A DNA stretch of 25,664 nt from a virus: IMG/VR virus record IMGVR_UViG_3300020442_003349, positions 1 through 25,664 of that record; one strand, 5' to 3'. Below, piece after piece: positions 15,715-23,803 of this stretch (positions are counted from its first letter, which is position 1; the number at the start of each line of letters is the position of its first letter). A model generated the notes under the pieces. That model did no database searches, had not been told where the DNA came from, and worked only from the letters and a program-made list of their open reading frames with translations. Position numbers and translations under genes: made by a program.

Positions 15715-16382
15715 GCAAGTTTATCTTCGACAAACTTTTTGATGTACTTAGCTAATAGACGAATATATTTTTCCTTATTGTACTCTTCGTATACTTCTAC
15801 TTCACCGTTCTCACAAGACATAATAATTACGAACTTCTTGACTGATAGACCAGTCAATTCATGAAGCATACACGCATACGCACAACACTGCACGAAATAG
15901 TTTTCGATCCACTCTCTGGGTTTGGGTTTCTTAGATGTCTTGAAGTCTATGATCGAAAGCTCACCGTCAAACTCTGCAATACAATCGACGGTTCCTGCAA
16001 TACCTAGGTACTGACTATATAGGGACCTTTCAAGAGCGTAAATATTATTTATCCTCTTAAGGTCATCTTTCGCAAGTAAGTACAGAAACTCTGACAATGG
16101 TTGAACAGAACCAGGTGGCATCTCTTGATTGCGAAGAAAGTTTTCTACAAGGGTATGCATGTCAGTACCACGACTTGTAGCCTTCTTAGTAATCTTGTTT
16201 GCCTCATCCTCACCAACTCTCTTCCTCCACTTCGCAAAGGTCTCACGATTGAAGTGACTGGTAATTGATGTGACTGATACTAACTTGAGTGGACCTTCAT
16301 GGGTTGGAACAGTATAGTAACGAACTCCATCAATAGTTTCTCTGCTAAGTTCTGGTAGGTCTATGTCAATGTGATTAAACAT
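15711..16382 (-). CDS. RecB/Cas4-like PD-(D/E)XK exonuclease
   Basis: A 223-residue protein carrying the full RecB-family nuclease motif set: GTDMH (H76), ALERSLYS (E118), GTVDCIAEF (D133), IIDFKTSKK (D146 and K148) and a QxxxY helix (Q165, Y169). Such enzymes degrade or resect DNA using two metal ions. Phage copies may help break down host DNA or support recombination. The chosen ATG at 16382 overlaps the upstream stop by 8 bases. An ATG at 16409 would add nine residues (MPEQNALST), and the frame stays open to a TTG at 16418. The active site looks intact. Confidence 0.82.
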   Translation of the reverse strand: MFNHIDIDLPELSRETIDGVRYYTVPTHEGPLKLVSVTSITSHFNRETFAKWRKRVGEDEANKITKKATSRGTDMHTLVENFLRNQEMPPGSVQPLSEFLYLLAKDDLKRINNIYALERSLYSQYLGIAGTVDCIAEFDGELSIIDFKTSKKPKPREWIENYFVQCCAYACMLHELTGLSVKKFVIIMSCENGEVEVYEEYNKEKYIRLLAKYIKKFVEDKLA

Positions 16383-17109
16383 TGTGGAAAGGGCATTTTG
16401 CTCTGGCATCTTTATCAAATAAAATTGTATTCATAAATTTACGATCATTGACAAGTTTATCTCTTCTATCGTCAAAAGTATCTAAAAGTTCTTCAGATAT
16501 TTCTTTCTTTTCAAGTGTAAACTTATCATTCATATTTTCACTATAGAATCTGATTCTATAAAGTGGATCTCCTTTTTCAATATAAAGTTCACCATCACCA
16601 TCTTGAAACTTAAGTGCAAGAGAAGTATTTCTAGGATGACTTGCCAGATTCCACCAACCACCAATACCAATAAAGTTATTATTGAGTGCAGTTTCTGGAT
16701 GATCTAGCATTTCAAACCAAACATATGGGTTATCAAAGTCTGTCCAGAAATGTACATTAGGAAACTTCAGTTGAACAACTGGGTTATCCTCTTGAACATC
16801 ACTGAGAACACAGTAAATGTTATCATCATAATAATCATCTGCTATGTTGCCCTGAGAATCAGATCCACAATCAAAATCATCCACAGATATTTCAACCATG
16901 TCTTCATCATCAAGTTTATACCAAAGAACCTCTTCGTCAAAACCCATTCTAAATGTGCATGGTGAATATGCAACGAAGGTCCTGTTCTGTCTATGTTTCC
17001 ATACAGGACAGTCACTATAAGTATACTTACTGTGAATTGATGGTTCTTCTACTTTGATTGTAATTTCTTCAAAAAAGTTTTCTGGACAATAATATACTTT
17101 GAAACTCAT
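16375..17109 (-). CDS. Hypothetical protein, 244 residues
   Basis: Not assigned to a family. It is acidic (Asp-rich at about 65-105) and rich in aromatic residues, with many short strands. Sequences such as FVAYSPCTFRMGF, FPNVHFWTDFDNPYVWFEMLDHP and FIGIGGWWNLASHPRNTSLALKF suggest a beta-rich fold. The closing GDPLYRIRFYSEN loosely resembles DUF6065-like proteins, but this is weak. No signal peptide, membrane segment or catalytic motif stands out. It overlaps PhoH by 4 bases (ATGA) and the nuclease gene by 8, so it is translated in the same operon. Confidence 0.75.
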   Translation of the reverse strand: MSFKVYYCPENFFEEITIKVEEPSIHSKYTYSDCPVWKHRQNRTFVAYSPCTFRMGFDEEVLWYKLDDEDMVEISVDDFDCGSDSQGNIADDYYDDNIYCVLSDVQEDNPVVQLKFPNVHFWTDFDNPYVWFEMLDHPETALNNNFIGIGGWWNLASHPRNTSLALKFQDGDGELYIEKGDPLYRIRFYSENMNDKFTLEKKEISEELLDTFDDRRDKLVNDRKFMNTILFDKDARAKCPFHNV

Positions 17110-17867
17110 AGAATACCTAATTCATTCTTTGCAATGATATATTCTCTACACAAACCAGATCTTACGATATCATCAGCATCAAACTCAACAATATCAACTG
17201 AAGGCATTTGCTCTAGGATTTTCATAAAGTCAACGATACCGTTCTTCTCATTAACCTTTACTAGATCACTTTGAGAACCATCTCCACAGAACATGATCTT
17301 ACAGTTGTCTCCAACCCGTGTGATAATACTATCAAGTTCATGATAGTTCAAGTTTTGGAATTCGTCAATAAGGAGAATGGCATTATCAAATGTAGTGCCT
17401 CTGATGAATGACGTGCTCCAGAAACTAACTGTTCCCTGAGTCTTTAGATTGCCATAGAGCATTTCAAACTCAGCATCAGAAGGCATCTGAAACATGTACT
17501 TGACCATGTTCTTATATGGAATCTGATACAGATTAGATTTATCATCATGGTCTCCAGGAAGGAAACCAATCTCACGGGTTGCTACAAGAGACCTAATCAC
17601 ATACACCTTTTCATATGGTGTGAATTGATCTAGGACTTCCTTAATTGCATGATACAGGGTGATAAAAGTTTTACCTGTGCCAGCAGTTCCATAAGCAACA
17701 ATGTGTTTACCTTCCTCATATGATTTGAACAACTTCTTCTGATTCTCAGTAAGTGGTTCAATAGGTAAAAGGTGATCACTGTTGATTGGTTTCTTACCCT
17801 TAAGTGCCTGACGATGATACTCTGAATTAATACCAACGTTGTCGTTGTTTCTTTTCCTTCTAGCCAT
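17106..17867 (-). CDS. phoH: PhoH-like P-loop ATPase
   Basis: A 253-residue protein. PLTENQKKLFKSY is followed by a Walker A motif GTAGTGKT (60-67), VYVIRSLVATREIGFLPGD, a Walker B motif ILLIDEFQNL (about 164-173) and a sensor region IMFCGDGSQSDL. This is the phage PhoH family, related to the helicase-like ATPase half of bacterial PhoH. Its function in infection is unsettled; RNA metabolism and phosphate stress have been suggested. The N-terminus is strongly basic (MARRKRNN). It lies one base after the upstream small gene and overlaps the next gene by ATGA. Confidence 0.93.
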   Translation of the reverse strand: MARRKRNNDNVGINSEYHRQALKGKKPINSDHLLPIEPLTENQKKLFKSYEEGKHIVAYGTAGTGKTFITLYHAIKEVLDQFTPYEKVYVIRSLVATREIGFLPGDHDDKSNLYQIPYKNMVKYMFQMPSDAEFEMLYGNLKTQGTVSFWSTSFIRGTTFDNAILLIDEFQNLNYHELDSIITRVGDNCKIMFCGDGSQSDLVKVNEKNGIVDFMKILEQMPSVDIVEFDADDIVRSGLCREYIIAKNELGIL

Positions 17868-17868
17868 A

Positions 17869-18120
17869 TCAGATCTTTAGATTTTGTGCTCCAGGTTGTT
17901 TTGATGCTCGTTCAAGAACTTCATTCCATCCTGGTTTTGATTTTACGAGTTTGTCTTTCCACTCACCAACTGGTTCAAGTCCCAATCCAGGTGAATTTTC
18001 TGGAGTATAGAACCGTTCCCAATCTGGGTTATCTATTTTCCACTGATCCCATTCGTGAATACTCATCTTCACTTCTTTGGTCTCACCAGTCTCCTTATGT
18101 TTTACAGGATATGTTGCCAT
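17869..18120 (-). CDS. Small hypothetical cyanophage protein upstream of PhoH
   Basis: An 83-residue protein from the ATG at 18120. A GTG at 18129 would add three residues but reads less naturally. The start MATYPVKHKETGETKEVKMS is a beta-hairpin seen in short phage proteins sometimes labelled FmdB-like, but no zinc-binding cysteines are present. HEWDQWKIDNPDWERFYTP and a C-terminal helix with GWNEVLERASKQPGA follow. Function unknown. It is one base from PhoH, and probably translated together with it. The 23 bases before the ATG hold no consensus promoter. Confidence 0.8.
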   Translation of the reverse strand: MATYPVKHKETGETKEVKMSIHEWDQWKIDNPDWERFYTPENSPGLGLEPVGEWKDKLVKSKPGWNEVLERASKQPGAQNLKI

Positions 18121-18143
18121 AGTTATCACTGAGTGTAGTTTAT

Positions 18144-19160
18144 TTAGATCTTAATCCAACGTTCGTTTGCGAGTGTCCATTCAACAACTTCTTTGACACG
18201 ATCACGGATATCTTTGGGTTGCCATCCCATTGCTCGCATCTTCTCACCAGACAATGCATAACGTAGATCATGTCCAGGACGTGCAGAGTGGAAGTCAACC
18301 ATCTCATACTTAAGTTCCTTGCCCTGAGCATCAGCAATCAACTGTGCAAGTTGAAGGTTGTTCAGTTCCTCAGCACCAACGATGTTGAACTTGGGACATT
18401 TTGCACCACCCCAAGTGTAAGATTCTACGTTCTTACCAAGTAGGAACAGAAGTGCATCTGCAACATCCTCAGCATGGATGTAGTGTCGTGAACCAGGAAT
18501 TTTTTTAGTTGGATCACTGTGAATGGTAATTGTTTCACCATCCCGCACACGTTTAATACACATTGGAATGTACTTCTCTGGGTGCTGACGTTGCCCAAAG
18601 ACATTCATCGTGTGAGTGATGTAGACAGGAACACCATAAGTATTATGGAATGCAACTGCTAGTTCTTCACCACCTGCCTTTGTTGCACTGTATGGGTTAG
18701 TAGAATTGTAACGATCATTCTCCTCATACAAGATGCCGTCTGGTGCAGGACCAAAGACTTCATCAGTACCGAAGTAAATAAACCGTTCTAGATGATCTAG
18801 ACCACGGGCATAGTCAAGGATGTTGCAGGTTGCCACAACGTTATCCATGACGAATTCCATGGGATATTCGATGCTGCGATCAACATGAGAACCAGCAGCA
18901 AGGTGAAGGATGTAGTCAACCTTACCAATGTCTGCAGCAATCAATGGGTTCACTGCTGCTTTTAGATCATGGAATACAACCCTTACCCGAGAACGATCCT
19001 CAGCAGAAAAATCTTTGAGAACGTCCTGAAGACGATTAAGATTTCCACTGAAGTCTAGACGATCTAGCGTAACTACTTCCCAGTCTGTGTTCTTCAGAAT
19101 CTGTGAAATAAGATGGTGAGCAATGAATCCTGCACCACCAGTAATTAACGCTCTTTTCAT
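18144..19160 (-). CDS. dTDP-glucose 4,6-dehydratase-like nucleotide-sugar enzyme
   Basis: A 338-residue extended short-chain dehydrogenase. The N-terminal GGAGFIAHH (8-16) binds NAD. LAAGSHVDRSIEYP, the catalytic TDEVFG (T132, D133, E134) and YSATK (Y157, K161) follow. The Asp-Glu pair after Thr is typical of 4,6-dehydratases (RmlB) rather than simple epimerases. The C-terminal half has GSRHYIHAEDVADALLFLL and ARPGHDLRYALSGEKM. The predicted reaction makes a 4-keto-6-deoxy sugar nucleotide. It follows the carbamoyltransferase half-genes by 20 bases, which suggests joint modification of a sugar on the host surface, virion or DNA. Confidence 0.88.
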   Translation of the reverse strand: MKRALITGGAGFIAHHLISQILKNTDWEVVTLDRLDFSGNLNRLQDVLKDFSAEDRSRVRVVFHDLKAAVNPLIAADIGKVDYILHLAAGSHVDRSIEYPMEFVMDNVVATCNILDYARGLDHLERFIYFGTDEVFGPAPDGILYEENDRYNSTNPYSATKAGGEELAVAFHNTYGVPVYITHTMNVFGQRQHPEKYIPMCIKRVRDGETITIHSDPTKKIPGSRHYIHAEDVADALLFLLGKNVESYTWGGAKCPKFNIVGAEELNNLQLAQLIADAQGKELKYEMVDFHSARPGHDLRYALSGEKMRAMGWQPKDIRDRVKEVVEWTLANERWIKI

Positions 19161-19180
19161 GTTATTTTCTCAAATACAGA

Positions 19181-20404
19181 TCAATTATAACCCACCGCAT
19201 TCATTTTTGCAACCTCATATTCAATCTGACTTTTCAAAAGTCCTTTGGGTGGTTGCTTAACTCCAAGATAAACGTTTTTGAATGGATACTTCTCCATGGA
19301 TTTTGTTGCCTCATAGTAAAATAACTTTGCTGCTCCAAGAGACTGACAAGCATCACCTGCAATAGGATCAATAAAGAAATTAATGTCAGGAAATTGTTCT
19401 TGGATGACTGAGTTTGCACAAATGTTTAATGCACAACCTCCAGAAAATACAATGTTCTTCGTATCTGGTCTCAGTTCAAGAACTTGCTGAACTCTCATCT
19501 TCAAAACATGTTCCATACAATTTTGTATTTCCCATGCAAGATCTGCTTTCTTTTGAAAGTCGTCATGATGCCTAAGTTGAGGGAAGTTTGTTGTGTTGAA
19601 TAATCTATTACTATAGAACACATTCATATTTGCCATTCCATTATCAAGAATGAATGATGGTAAGTCATCATTATGATCACCATATGCAGCAAGACCCATG
19701 GTCTTTCCACATTCATCTCTAATAAATCCAAGGTGATATGTAACAGTTCCATACATCACACCAATGTCATAACAAGAATTGACATCGATAATATCATTAT
19801 CTGTCAACATCTCAAAGAAATTATTTGGGAAATTGACTTCAATAAATCCTCTTGGTGATGGTGCAGGAACGATCAGATTTTTATAGAGCAATCCAAAGTC
19901 ATTTGGATACTTTGCATAATATATTGAGGTGCTCTCCAAGAACATGATGTCACTCCACTTCTGAGCATTCTCCTTATCTTCATCGGAGAGTTCAATCTCT
20001 GCCAATTCCATAAGAGCATCAACTCTATAGTCAGCACCCCAACCATCAATCACAATGACAGCAGCTTCATCAAAACCTGATGCATAAAAACCAGAGGCAG
20101 CATGATAAAGATGATGCTCATCAACTTCAATGGTTGTTGTGATGCTATCTAATTTAAATTTCTTTAAGATCTCTTCAATATCACCAATATCTTTATCATC
20201 ACCATTAGTGATTACAAACTCATCGATACCATATTGTTCATGAAATTTTAGAACACGATCAAAAACACAAAGAAGTGAATTATCATGCTTCTTGCCAGAA
20301 AGTCTTTCTTCCAATACCATTTCATGAACTTCACCATTACGGATCATGGTGACACCTGCTTCATGTCCACTAATTGAGAAGCATACTACATTATAGTTTT
20401 TCAT
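19181..20404 (-). CDS. Carbamoyltransferase N-terminal (ATPase/Kae1-like) half, copy 2
   Basis: A 407-residue protein equal to the N-terminal domain of NodU/CmcH/TobZ carbamoyltransferases. It has VVCFSISGHEAGVTMIRNGE (the ASKHA-fold start), HHLYHAASGFYASGFDEAA with metal-type histidines 97, 98 and 101, then VIVIDGWGADY. CGKTMGLAAYG, NIVFSGGCALN and IDPIAGDACQSLGAAK come later. In full-length enzymes this half uses ATP to activate carbamoyl phosphate. The usual C-terminal half is absent downstream: after KNVYLG there are 26 more residues and a stop. It overlaps the preceding C-half gene by ATGA. Its partner must be one of the two separate C-half proteins if it is active. Confidence 0.88.
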   Translation of the reverse strand: MKNYNVVCFSISGHEAGVTMIRNGEVHEMVLEERLSGKKHDNSLLCVFDRVLKFHEQYGIDEFVITNGDDKDIGDIEEILKKFKLDSITTTIEVDEHHLYHAASGFYASGFDEAAVIVIDGWGADYRVDALMELAEIELSDEDKENAQKWSDIMFLESTSIYYAKYPNDFGLLYKNLIVPAPSPRGFIEVNFPNNFFEMLTDNDIIDVNSCYDIGVMYGTVTYHLGFIRDECGKTMGLAAYGDHNDDLPSFILDNGMANMNVFYSNRLFNTTNFPQLRHHDDFQKKADLAWEIQNCMEHVLKMRVQQVLELRPDTKNIVFSGGCALNICANSVIQEQFPDINFFIDPIAGDACQSLGAAKLFYYEATKSMEKYPFKNVYLGVKQPPKGLLKSQIEYEVAKMNAVGYN

Positions 20405-20958
20405 TTGACTACCAACATATCAACATCGGGGAAGTAAACATAATATAGATCTGATTTTTTCAGAGATGTCATTGCTTGCTTTGCAGTTTCAACTATCGGA
20501 TCACCAGCAAGATTGAATGATGTGTTTAGTAAGATTGGAACCTTTGTATTGATATAGAAAGTTTTAATTAGATTATAGTAGTGAAAATTTTCTTCTTTGT
20601 TGACTGTTTGTATTCTACAAGTTCCATCGACATGAGTGATAGCAGGAATATATTCCTGCATAGTTTCTTTCACTCTAAGATTGAATGTCATATAAGGAGA
20701 ACTCTTTAGACCAATCATATCAAACCATCTGTCAGCATGTTCTTCCAGGACAGAACCAGCAAATGGTCTAAAACTTTCTCTCTTTTTTACAGTATTGACT
20801 ATATCCTTTCCGTTAGGAATTCTTGGATCAAACAAAATGGACCTATTGCCCAATGCCCTAGGTCCAACTTCTGATCTACCTTGATGTATTGCTCCTATCT
20901 TTTTATCTAAAATCAGTTCAACGACATCATCATAAGTAACATCATATCTAATCTTCAT
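20401..20958 (-). CDS. Carbamoyltransferase C-terminal (YrdC-like) half, copy 2
   Basis: A 185-residue protein equal to the C-terminal domain of the same family. It contains IGAIHQGRSEVGPRALGNRS with GPRALG at 32-37, then ILFDPR, FRPFAGSVLEEHADRWFD, GTCRIQTVN, YYNLIKTFY and VPILLNTSFNLAGDPIVET. This domain carries the carbamoyl-phosphate and acceptor site. The motif is fully canonical. It follows the copy-1 N-half with an ATGA overlap, so these two genes together equal a normal N-to-C enzyme cut in the interdomain linker. Confidence 0.88.
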   Translation of the reverse strand: MKIRYDVTYDDVVELILDKKIGAIHQGRSEVGPRALGNRSILFDPRIPNGKDIVNTVKKRESFRPFAGSVLEEHADRWFDMIGLKSSPYMTFNLRVKETMQEYIPAITHVDGTCRIQTVNKEENFHYYNLIKTFYINTKVPILLNTSFNLAGDPIVETAKQAMTSLKKSDLYYVYFPDVDMLVVK

Positions 20959-22181
20959 ACGCTAGGTCCAAAATAAACATGCTTAAATGGGAATTTCTCT
21001 TTGCTCTTTGTCATTCCATACCATAGATATTTTGCTGCACCAATTGCAGTTCCAGCATCATGAGGAATAGGATCAACAAAAAATTCTACTTCTGGAAATG
21101 CCTTTGTGTATTTATAGTTGTTGACACAATTTAAGAAATATCCACCAGACAATACAATCTTATTCTTACCAGTCATATCAATCGTCTTTTGAATTAAACG
21201 ACAGGTATGATTGTAGGTTTCTTCCTGTAGTTTATGTGCAAGAGATGCACAGAGATAAGTATCCAGATCTGGCAATTCAAATTCACATTTAATATCATTA
21301 TCTTCTAGGAAGTTTTCCATTGCTGATTGGATGTTTTCAATTGTCATCCAAACACCTTCCTTCTCATAGAACCAGTCGCACACAAAGATGAACTTATCCT
21401 TTTCATAGTTTCTCAGAATATGATAGTTCTGCTTATATGAATCAGATGCAAGTCTGTGTCCAGATAGACCCATTAATTTACCTGCTTCATTTGAACCACC
21501 AAGTTCAAAGACAGCACACATTATATTAAATAAGTCTCCACAACTCCTTGTTCGGGAGTAAATTTCATTCTTACTTCTCTTCCAAAATATTTTTCTTTCA
21601 TCATCAGGATCTTCATCATCCTCATCTAACATGGAACAATGCTTAAATTTTGTGGTGAAAAGATTATCATAAGAACAATCAAAGATACTTTCAATTTCTC
21701 TGAAAGGATATTTACTATGTTTATATGTTTCTTCCTTTCTATATTCTACATCATATGCACCACCACCATCCAGAACTAGTGCTGCTGCATCATCAAATCC
21801 AGATGCAAAGAATGCATTTGCTGCATGGTAGATGTGATGATTGTCAGCAAAAATCATAGAGGTATTGAAAGAAATACCTTCTTTCTCAAGTGCTCTAAGA
21901 ATATTTCTCCTGATGAGGTCATCTTCTTCTGCTTTGTCTCTACCATAAGAAGTAAAAACAATATAGTCAATCCATGTTGTATATTTTTTAATCGTATCAG
22001 TATGATGATAGATGTCAGTATATCCACCATTCTCATCATAAAGATCGAACAGTTCGTTAAAATCACCCTCTGGCATTTTGACACCAGTCAGTCTATCATC
22101 TTCAGAAAAATATACAATCTCACCATCTTTCAAGAGACAAGCAGATGGTTCATGAGATATATTAACTCCTAGAATATACAT
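20955..22181 (-). CDS. Carbamoyltransferase N-terminal (ATPase/Kae1-like) half, copy 1
   Basis: A 408-residue protein. It starts MYILGVNISHEPSACLLKDG and has HHIYHAANAFFASGFDDAA (histidines 115, 116 and 119) followed by LVLDGGGAYD. NEAGKLMGLSGH, KIVLSGGYFLNCVNN and VDPIPHDAGTAIGAAK complete the fold. It stops at FKHVYFGPSV, exactly where fused enzymes pass into the linker, and overlaps the copy-2 C-half by four bases. It directly abuts the upstream C-half stop. Copy 1 and copy 2 N-halves share the motifs and overall length but have clearly diverged, so the duplication is not recent. Confidence 0.88.
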   Translation of the reverse strand: MYILGVNISHEPSACLLKDGEIVYFSEDDRLTGVKMPEGDFNELFDLYDENGGYTDIYHHTDTIKKYTTWIDYIVFTSYGRDKAEEDDLIRRNILRALEKEGISFNTSMIFADNHHIYHAANAFFASGFDDAAALVLDGGGAYDVEYRKEETYKHSKYPFREIESIFDCSYDNLFTTKFKHCSMLDEDDEDPDDERKIFWKRSKNEIYSRTRSCGDLFNIMCAVFELGGSNEAGKLMGLSGHRLASDSYKQNYHILRNYEKDKFIFVCDWFYEKEGVWMTIENIQSAMENFLEDNDIKCEFELPDLDTYLCASLAHKLQEETYNHTCRLIQKTIDMTGKNKIVLSGGYFLNCVNNYKYTKAFPEVEFFVDPIPHDAGTAIGAAKYLWYGMTKSKEKFPFKHVYFGPSV

Positions 22182-22754
22182 TTATGATACCTCGTTCTTT
22201 GCGTAAATTAGGGTTGCTTTTTCTGGAAGATAAAGATATTCAAATAATGATCTTTCTAGTGTTGATAATGCCTGCTTCAGAGTGTGAACAATTGGTTCAC
22301 CTCCAAGATTAAAAGATGTGTTGCCAACAATAGGAACTCCAGTCAAATCCTTATATGCCTTAATCAAATTATAGTAATGTGGATTATCTTCTTCACGCAC
22401 AGTTTGAATTCTGCATGTTTTATTCTTATGGATAATTGCTGGAATTTTCTTTGCCTGATCTGGTCTTACGTCAATTGCATATGTCATGAATGGAGATTCT
22501 TCTATAGTTCCGTTGTCAAACCATTCAGAAAAATCTTCCACCAAAATAGATCCAGCAACAGGTCTATACCATTCTCTCTTCTTGAGGATGTTGACGTGCC
22601 CCCACATCTCGTAAATACGTGGGTTGAATAGGAATGATCTATTTCCTAGAGCACGTGGTCCTCCTTCATCACAACCTTGATAAATGGCAACAATGTGACC
22701 ATCATCAATAAGTTTAGCAACGGTAGAATAATCAACCTTTGGTATTACTTTCAT
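22182..22754 (-). CDS. Carbamoyltransferase C-terminal (YrdC-like) half, copy 1
   Basis: A 190-residue protein that is transcribed first in the array. It contains IVAIYQGCDEGGPRALGNRS, FLFNPRIYEMW, YRPVAGSILVEDFSEWFD, KTCRIQTVREEDNPHYYNLI and VPIVGNTSFNLGGEPIVHT. The GPRALG motif is present (32-37), but the position usually Arg in 'QGR.E.GPRALG' is Cys (C28). No N-half precedes it; ThyX lies upstream. It probably pairs with one of the two N-half proteins encoded after it. A late-type promoter motif lies 21 bases before the ATG. Confidence 0.88.
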   Translation of the reverse strand: MKVIPKVDYSTVAKLIDDGHIVAIYQGCDEGGPRALGNRSFLFNPRIYEMWGHVNILKKREWYRPVAGSILVEDFSEWFDNGTIEESPFMTYAIDVRPDQAKKIPAIIHKNKTCRIQTVREEDNPHYYNLIKAYKDLTGVPIVGNTSFNLGGEPIVHTLKQALSTLERSLFEYLYLPEKATLIYAKNEVS

Positions 22755-22774
22755 CTGAAGACCTAGTGTATGTT

Positions 22775-23422
22775 TTATTTATTATGCTCCGTCCATCCAA
22801 GTGCTTCAGCAATCACTGGGAACTGACCAGCAAAGATACACTTGCATTCATTAGCAATATCCATGTGCTCCTTCTGTGTGCCATTAGCAGATCTCAGATC
22901 GATATAATGGATCCATGAGCGCACTGAGCCCGACATGTAAATTTTTGTTGGTGTTGCTAATGGAAGCACAAAGCGGGCACATTCCTTTGCAATTCCCATC
23001 TCAAGCATGTGCTTATAGATGTCCATACCACTCTCAAAGTGTCTCCTGATAGTAATCTCAAGTTCTTGCTTCAAGAAAGGATCAACATCATCAATAGAGT
23101 TCTGTCTGTTCTTTGTGTCTTGAGAACGTAGGTCAAACATAGGAATCTCATCGGAAAGCAGAGATGAATCTGCATACCGTTGTGAAAATTCTTGATATGT
23201 GAACGAACGGTGGCGCAAAATTTGAGCTGCCAGACCTCTGGTAGTATTGATTTCCAGAGTCATGAATGCCATCTCAAAGATACTCCAGTGCTTGTGATTG
23301 ATACAATACTTGAGTAGTCCAGCAATCTTTTCATTCTCTTGATTTGCAGGATTGCTTACACGGGCACAATATGCAATATTCTTCTCCGCATCAGGTGTAA
23401 CAGAGATCAGTTTAACATTCAT
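22775..23422 (-). CDS. thyX: Flavin-dependent thymidylate synthase ThyX
   Basis: A 215-residue protein. The ThyX signature is RHRSFTYQEFSQRY (residues 70-83), with Thr where Ser is more common inside the motif. The C-terminal SVRSWIHYIDLRSANGTQKEH provides the substrate and flavin contacts. It makes dTMP from dUMP with methylene-tetrahydrofolate and FAD/NADPH, supplying thymine for phage DNA. The length is normal. The start overlaps the preceding 59-residue gene by 11 bases. It is the last gene of the unit started by the promoter at 23804-23832, unless readthrough enters the carbamoyltransferases. Confidence 0.95.
   Translation of the reverse strand: MNVKLISVTPDAEKNIAYCARVSNPANQENEKIAGLLKYCINHKHWSIFEMAFMTLEINTTRGLAAQILRHRSFTYQEFSQRYADSSLLSDEIPMFDLRSQDTKNRQNSIDDVDPFLKQELEITIRRHFESGMDIYKHMLEMGIAKECARFVLPLATPTKIYMSGSVRSWIHYIDLRSANGTQKEHMDIANECKCIFAGQFPVIAEALGWTEHNK
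22776..22783 (-). promoter_or_regulatory. Late-type promoter motif before carbamoyltransferase array
   Basis: The minus strand reads AATAAATA, one mismatch from TATAAATA. It overlaps the ThyX stop codon and ends 21 bases before the ATG of the first carbamoyltransferase gene. The AT-rich context makes chance occurrence possible. Confidence 0.4.
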
Positions 23423-23591
23423 CTTTTTTAAATTGCTTACGACATTTTTTAACTTCTTTCAGCTCATCCTTAATCATCTGATAAGCATCTTCAGATGATA
23501 ATCTCTTGGAGAGTTCCATGGCACAGATTACTTCAACTCTTGTACCAAAGTGTTTGAGTGCTTCTTCAAAGCAGTTTAATTCTTCATACAT
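23412..23591 (-). CDS. Small hypothetical protein, 59 residues
   Basis: An ATG at 23591 opens a frame with MYEELNCFEEALKHFGTRVE, an amphipathic helical core and the basic, Cys-containing end KKCRKQFKKDEC. The start overlaps the upstream stop by one base (TGATG), and the end overlaps ThyX by 11 bases, which is typical of coupled phage genes. No family is recognised. The three cysteines (7, 23 and 50) plus the terminal Cys are not arranged as a zinc finger. Reality of the gene rests on tight packing and good codon pattern. Confidence 0.7.
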   Translation of the reverse strand: MYEELNCFEEALKHFGTRVEVICAMELSKRLSSEDAYQMIKDELKEVKKCRKQFKKDEC

Positions 23592-23782
23592 CAGTCTGGA
23601 TATCCATCATCATCGTTGAAGATCTCATCATAGTCTGAGATTGGTGCATAGTAAGATGCAGGATCATCAAAGTTCTCCTGCTTCGTTTGGTATGCATTGA
23701 CATCTGAGTAAACTTCAGACTTGAGAGATTCGACAAGTAACTCTAGGTTCCTTACTATCAATTTCAATTTGTCCTTTTCCAT
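23591..23782 (-). CDS. Small acidic hypothetical protein, 63 residues
   Basis: First gene behind the promoter at 23804-23832, with a leader of about 15 bases. The N-terminal half is a helix (MEKDKLKLIVRNLELLVESL), and the C-terminal half is acidic and Tyr-rich (YYAPISDYDEIFNDDDGYPD). No family recognised. The pattern of helix plus acidic tail suits a small protein that binds another protein, but that is inference. Confidence 0.75.
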   Translation of the reverse strand: MEKDKLKLIVRNLELLVESLKSEVYSDVNAYQTKQENFDDPASYYAPISDYDEIFNDDDGYPD

Positions 23783-23803
23783 AGCACGAAATCTACTGTA
23801 CTA

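Noticed and set aside
20941-20970. Programmed frameshift fusing the copy-1 N-half and copy-2 C-half of carbamoyltransferase
   Set aside because: The junction is a plain ATGA start-stop overlap with no slippery heptamer, and the C-half has its own ATG. Translational coupling is simpler.
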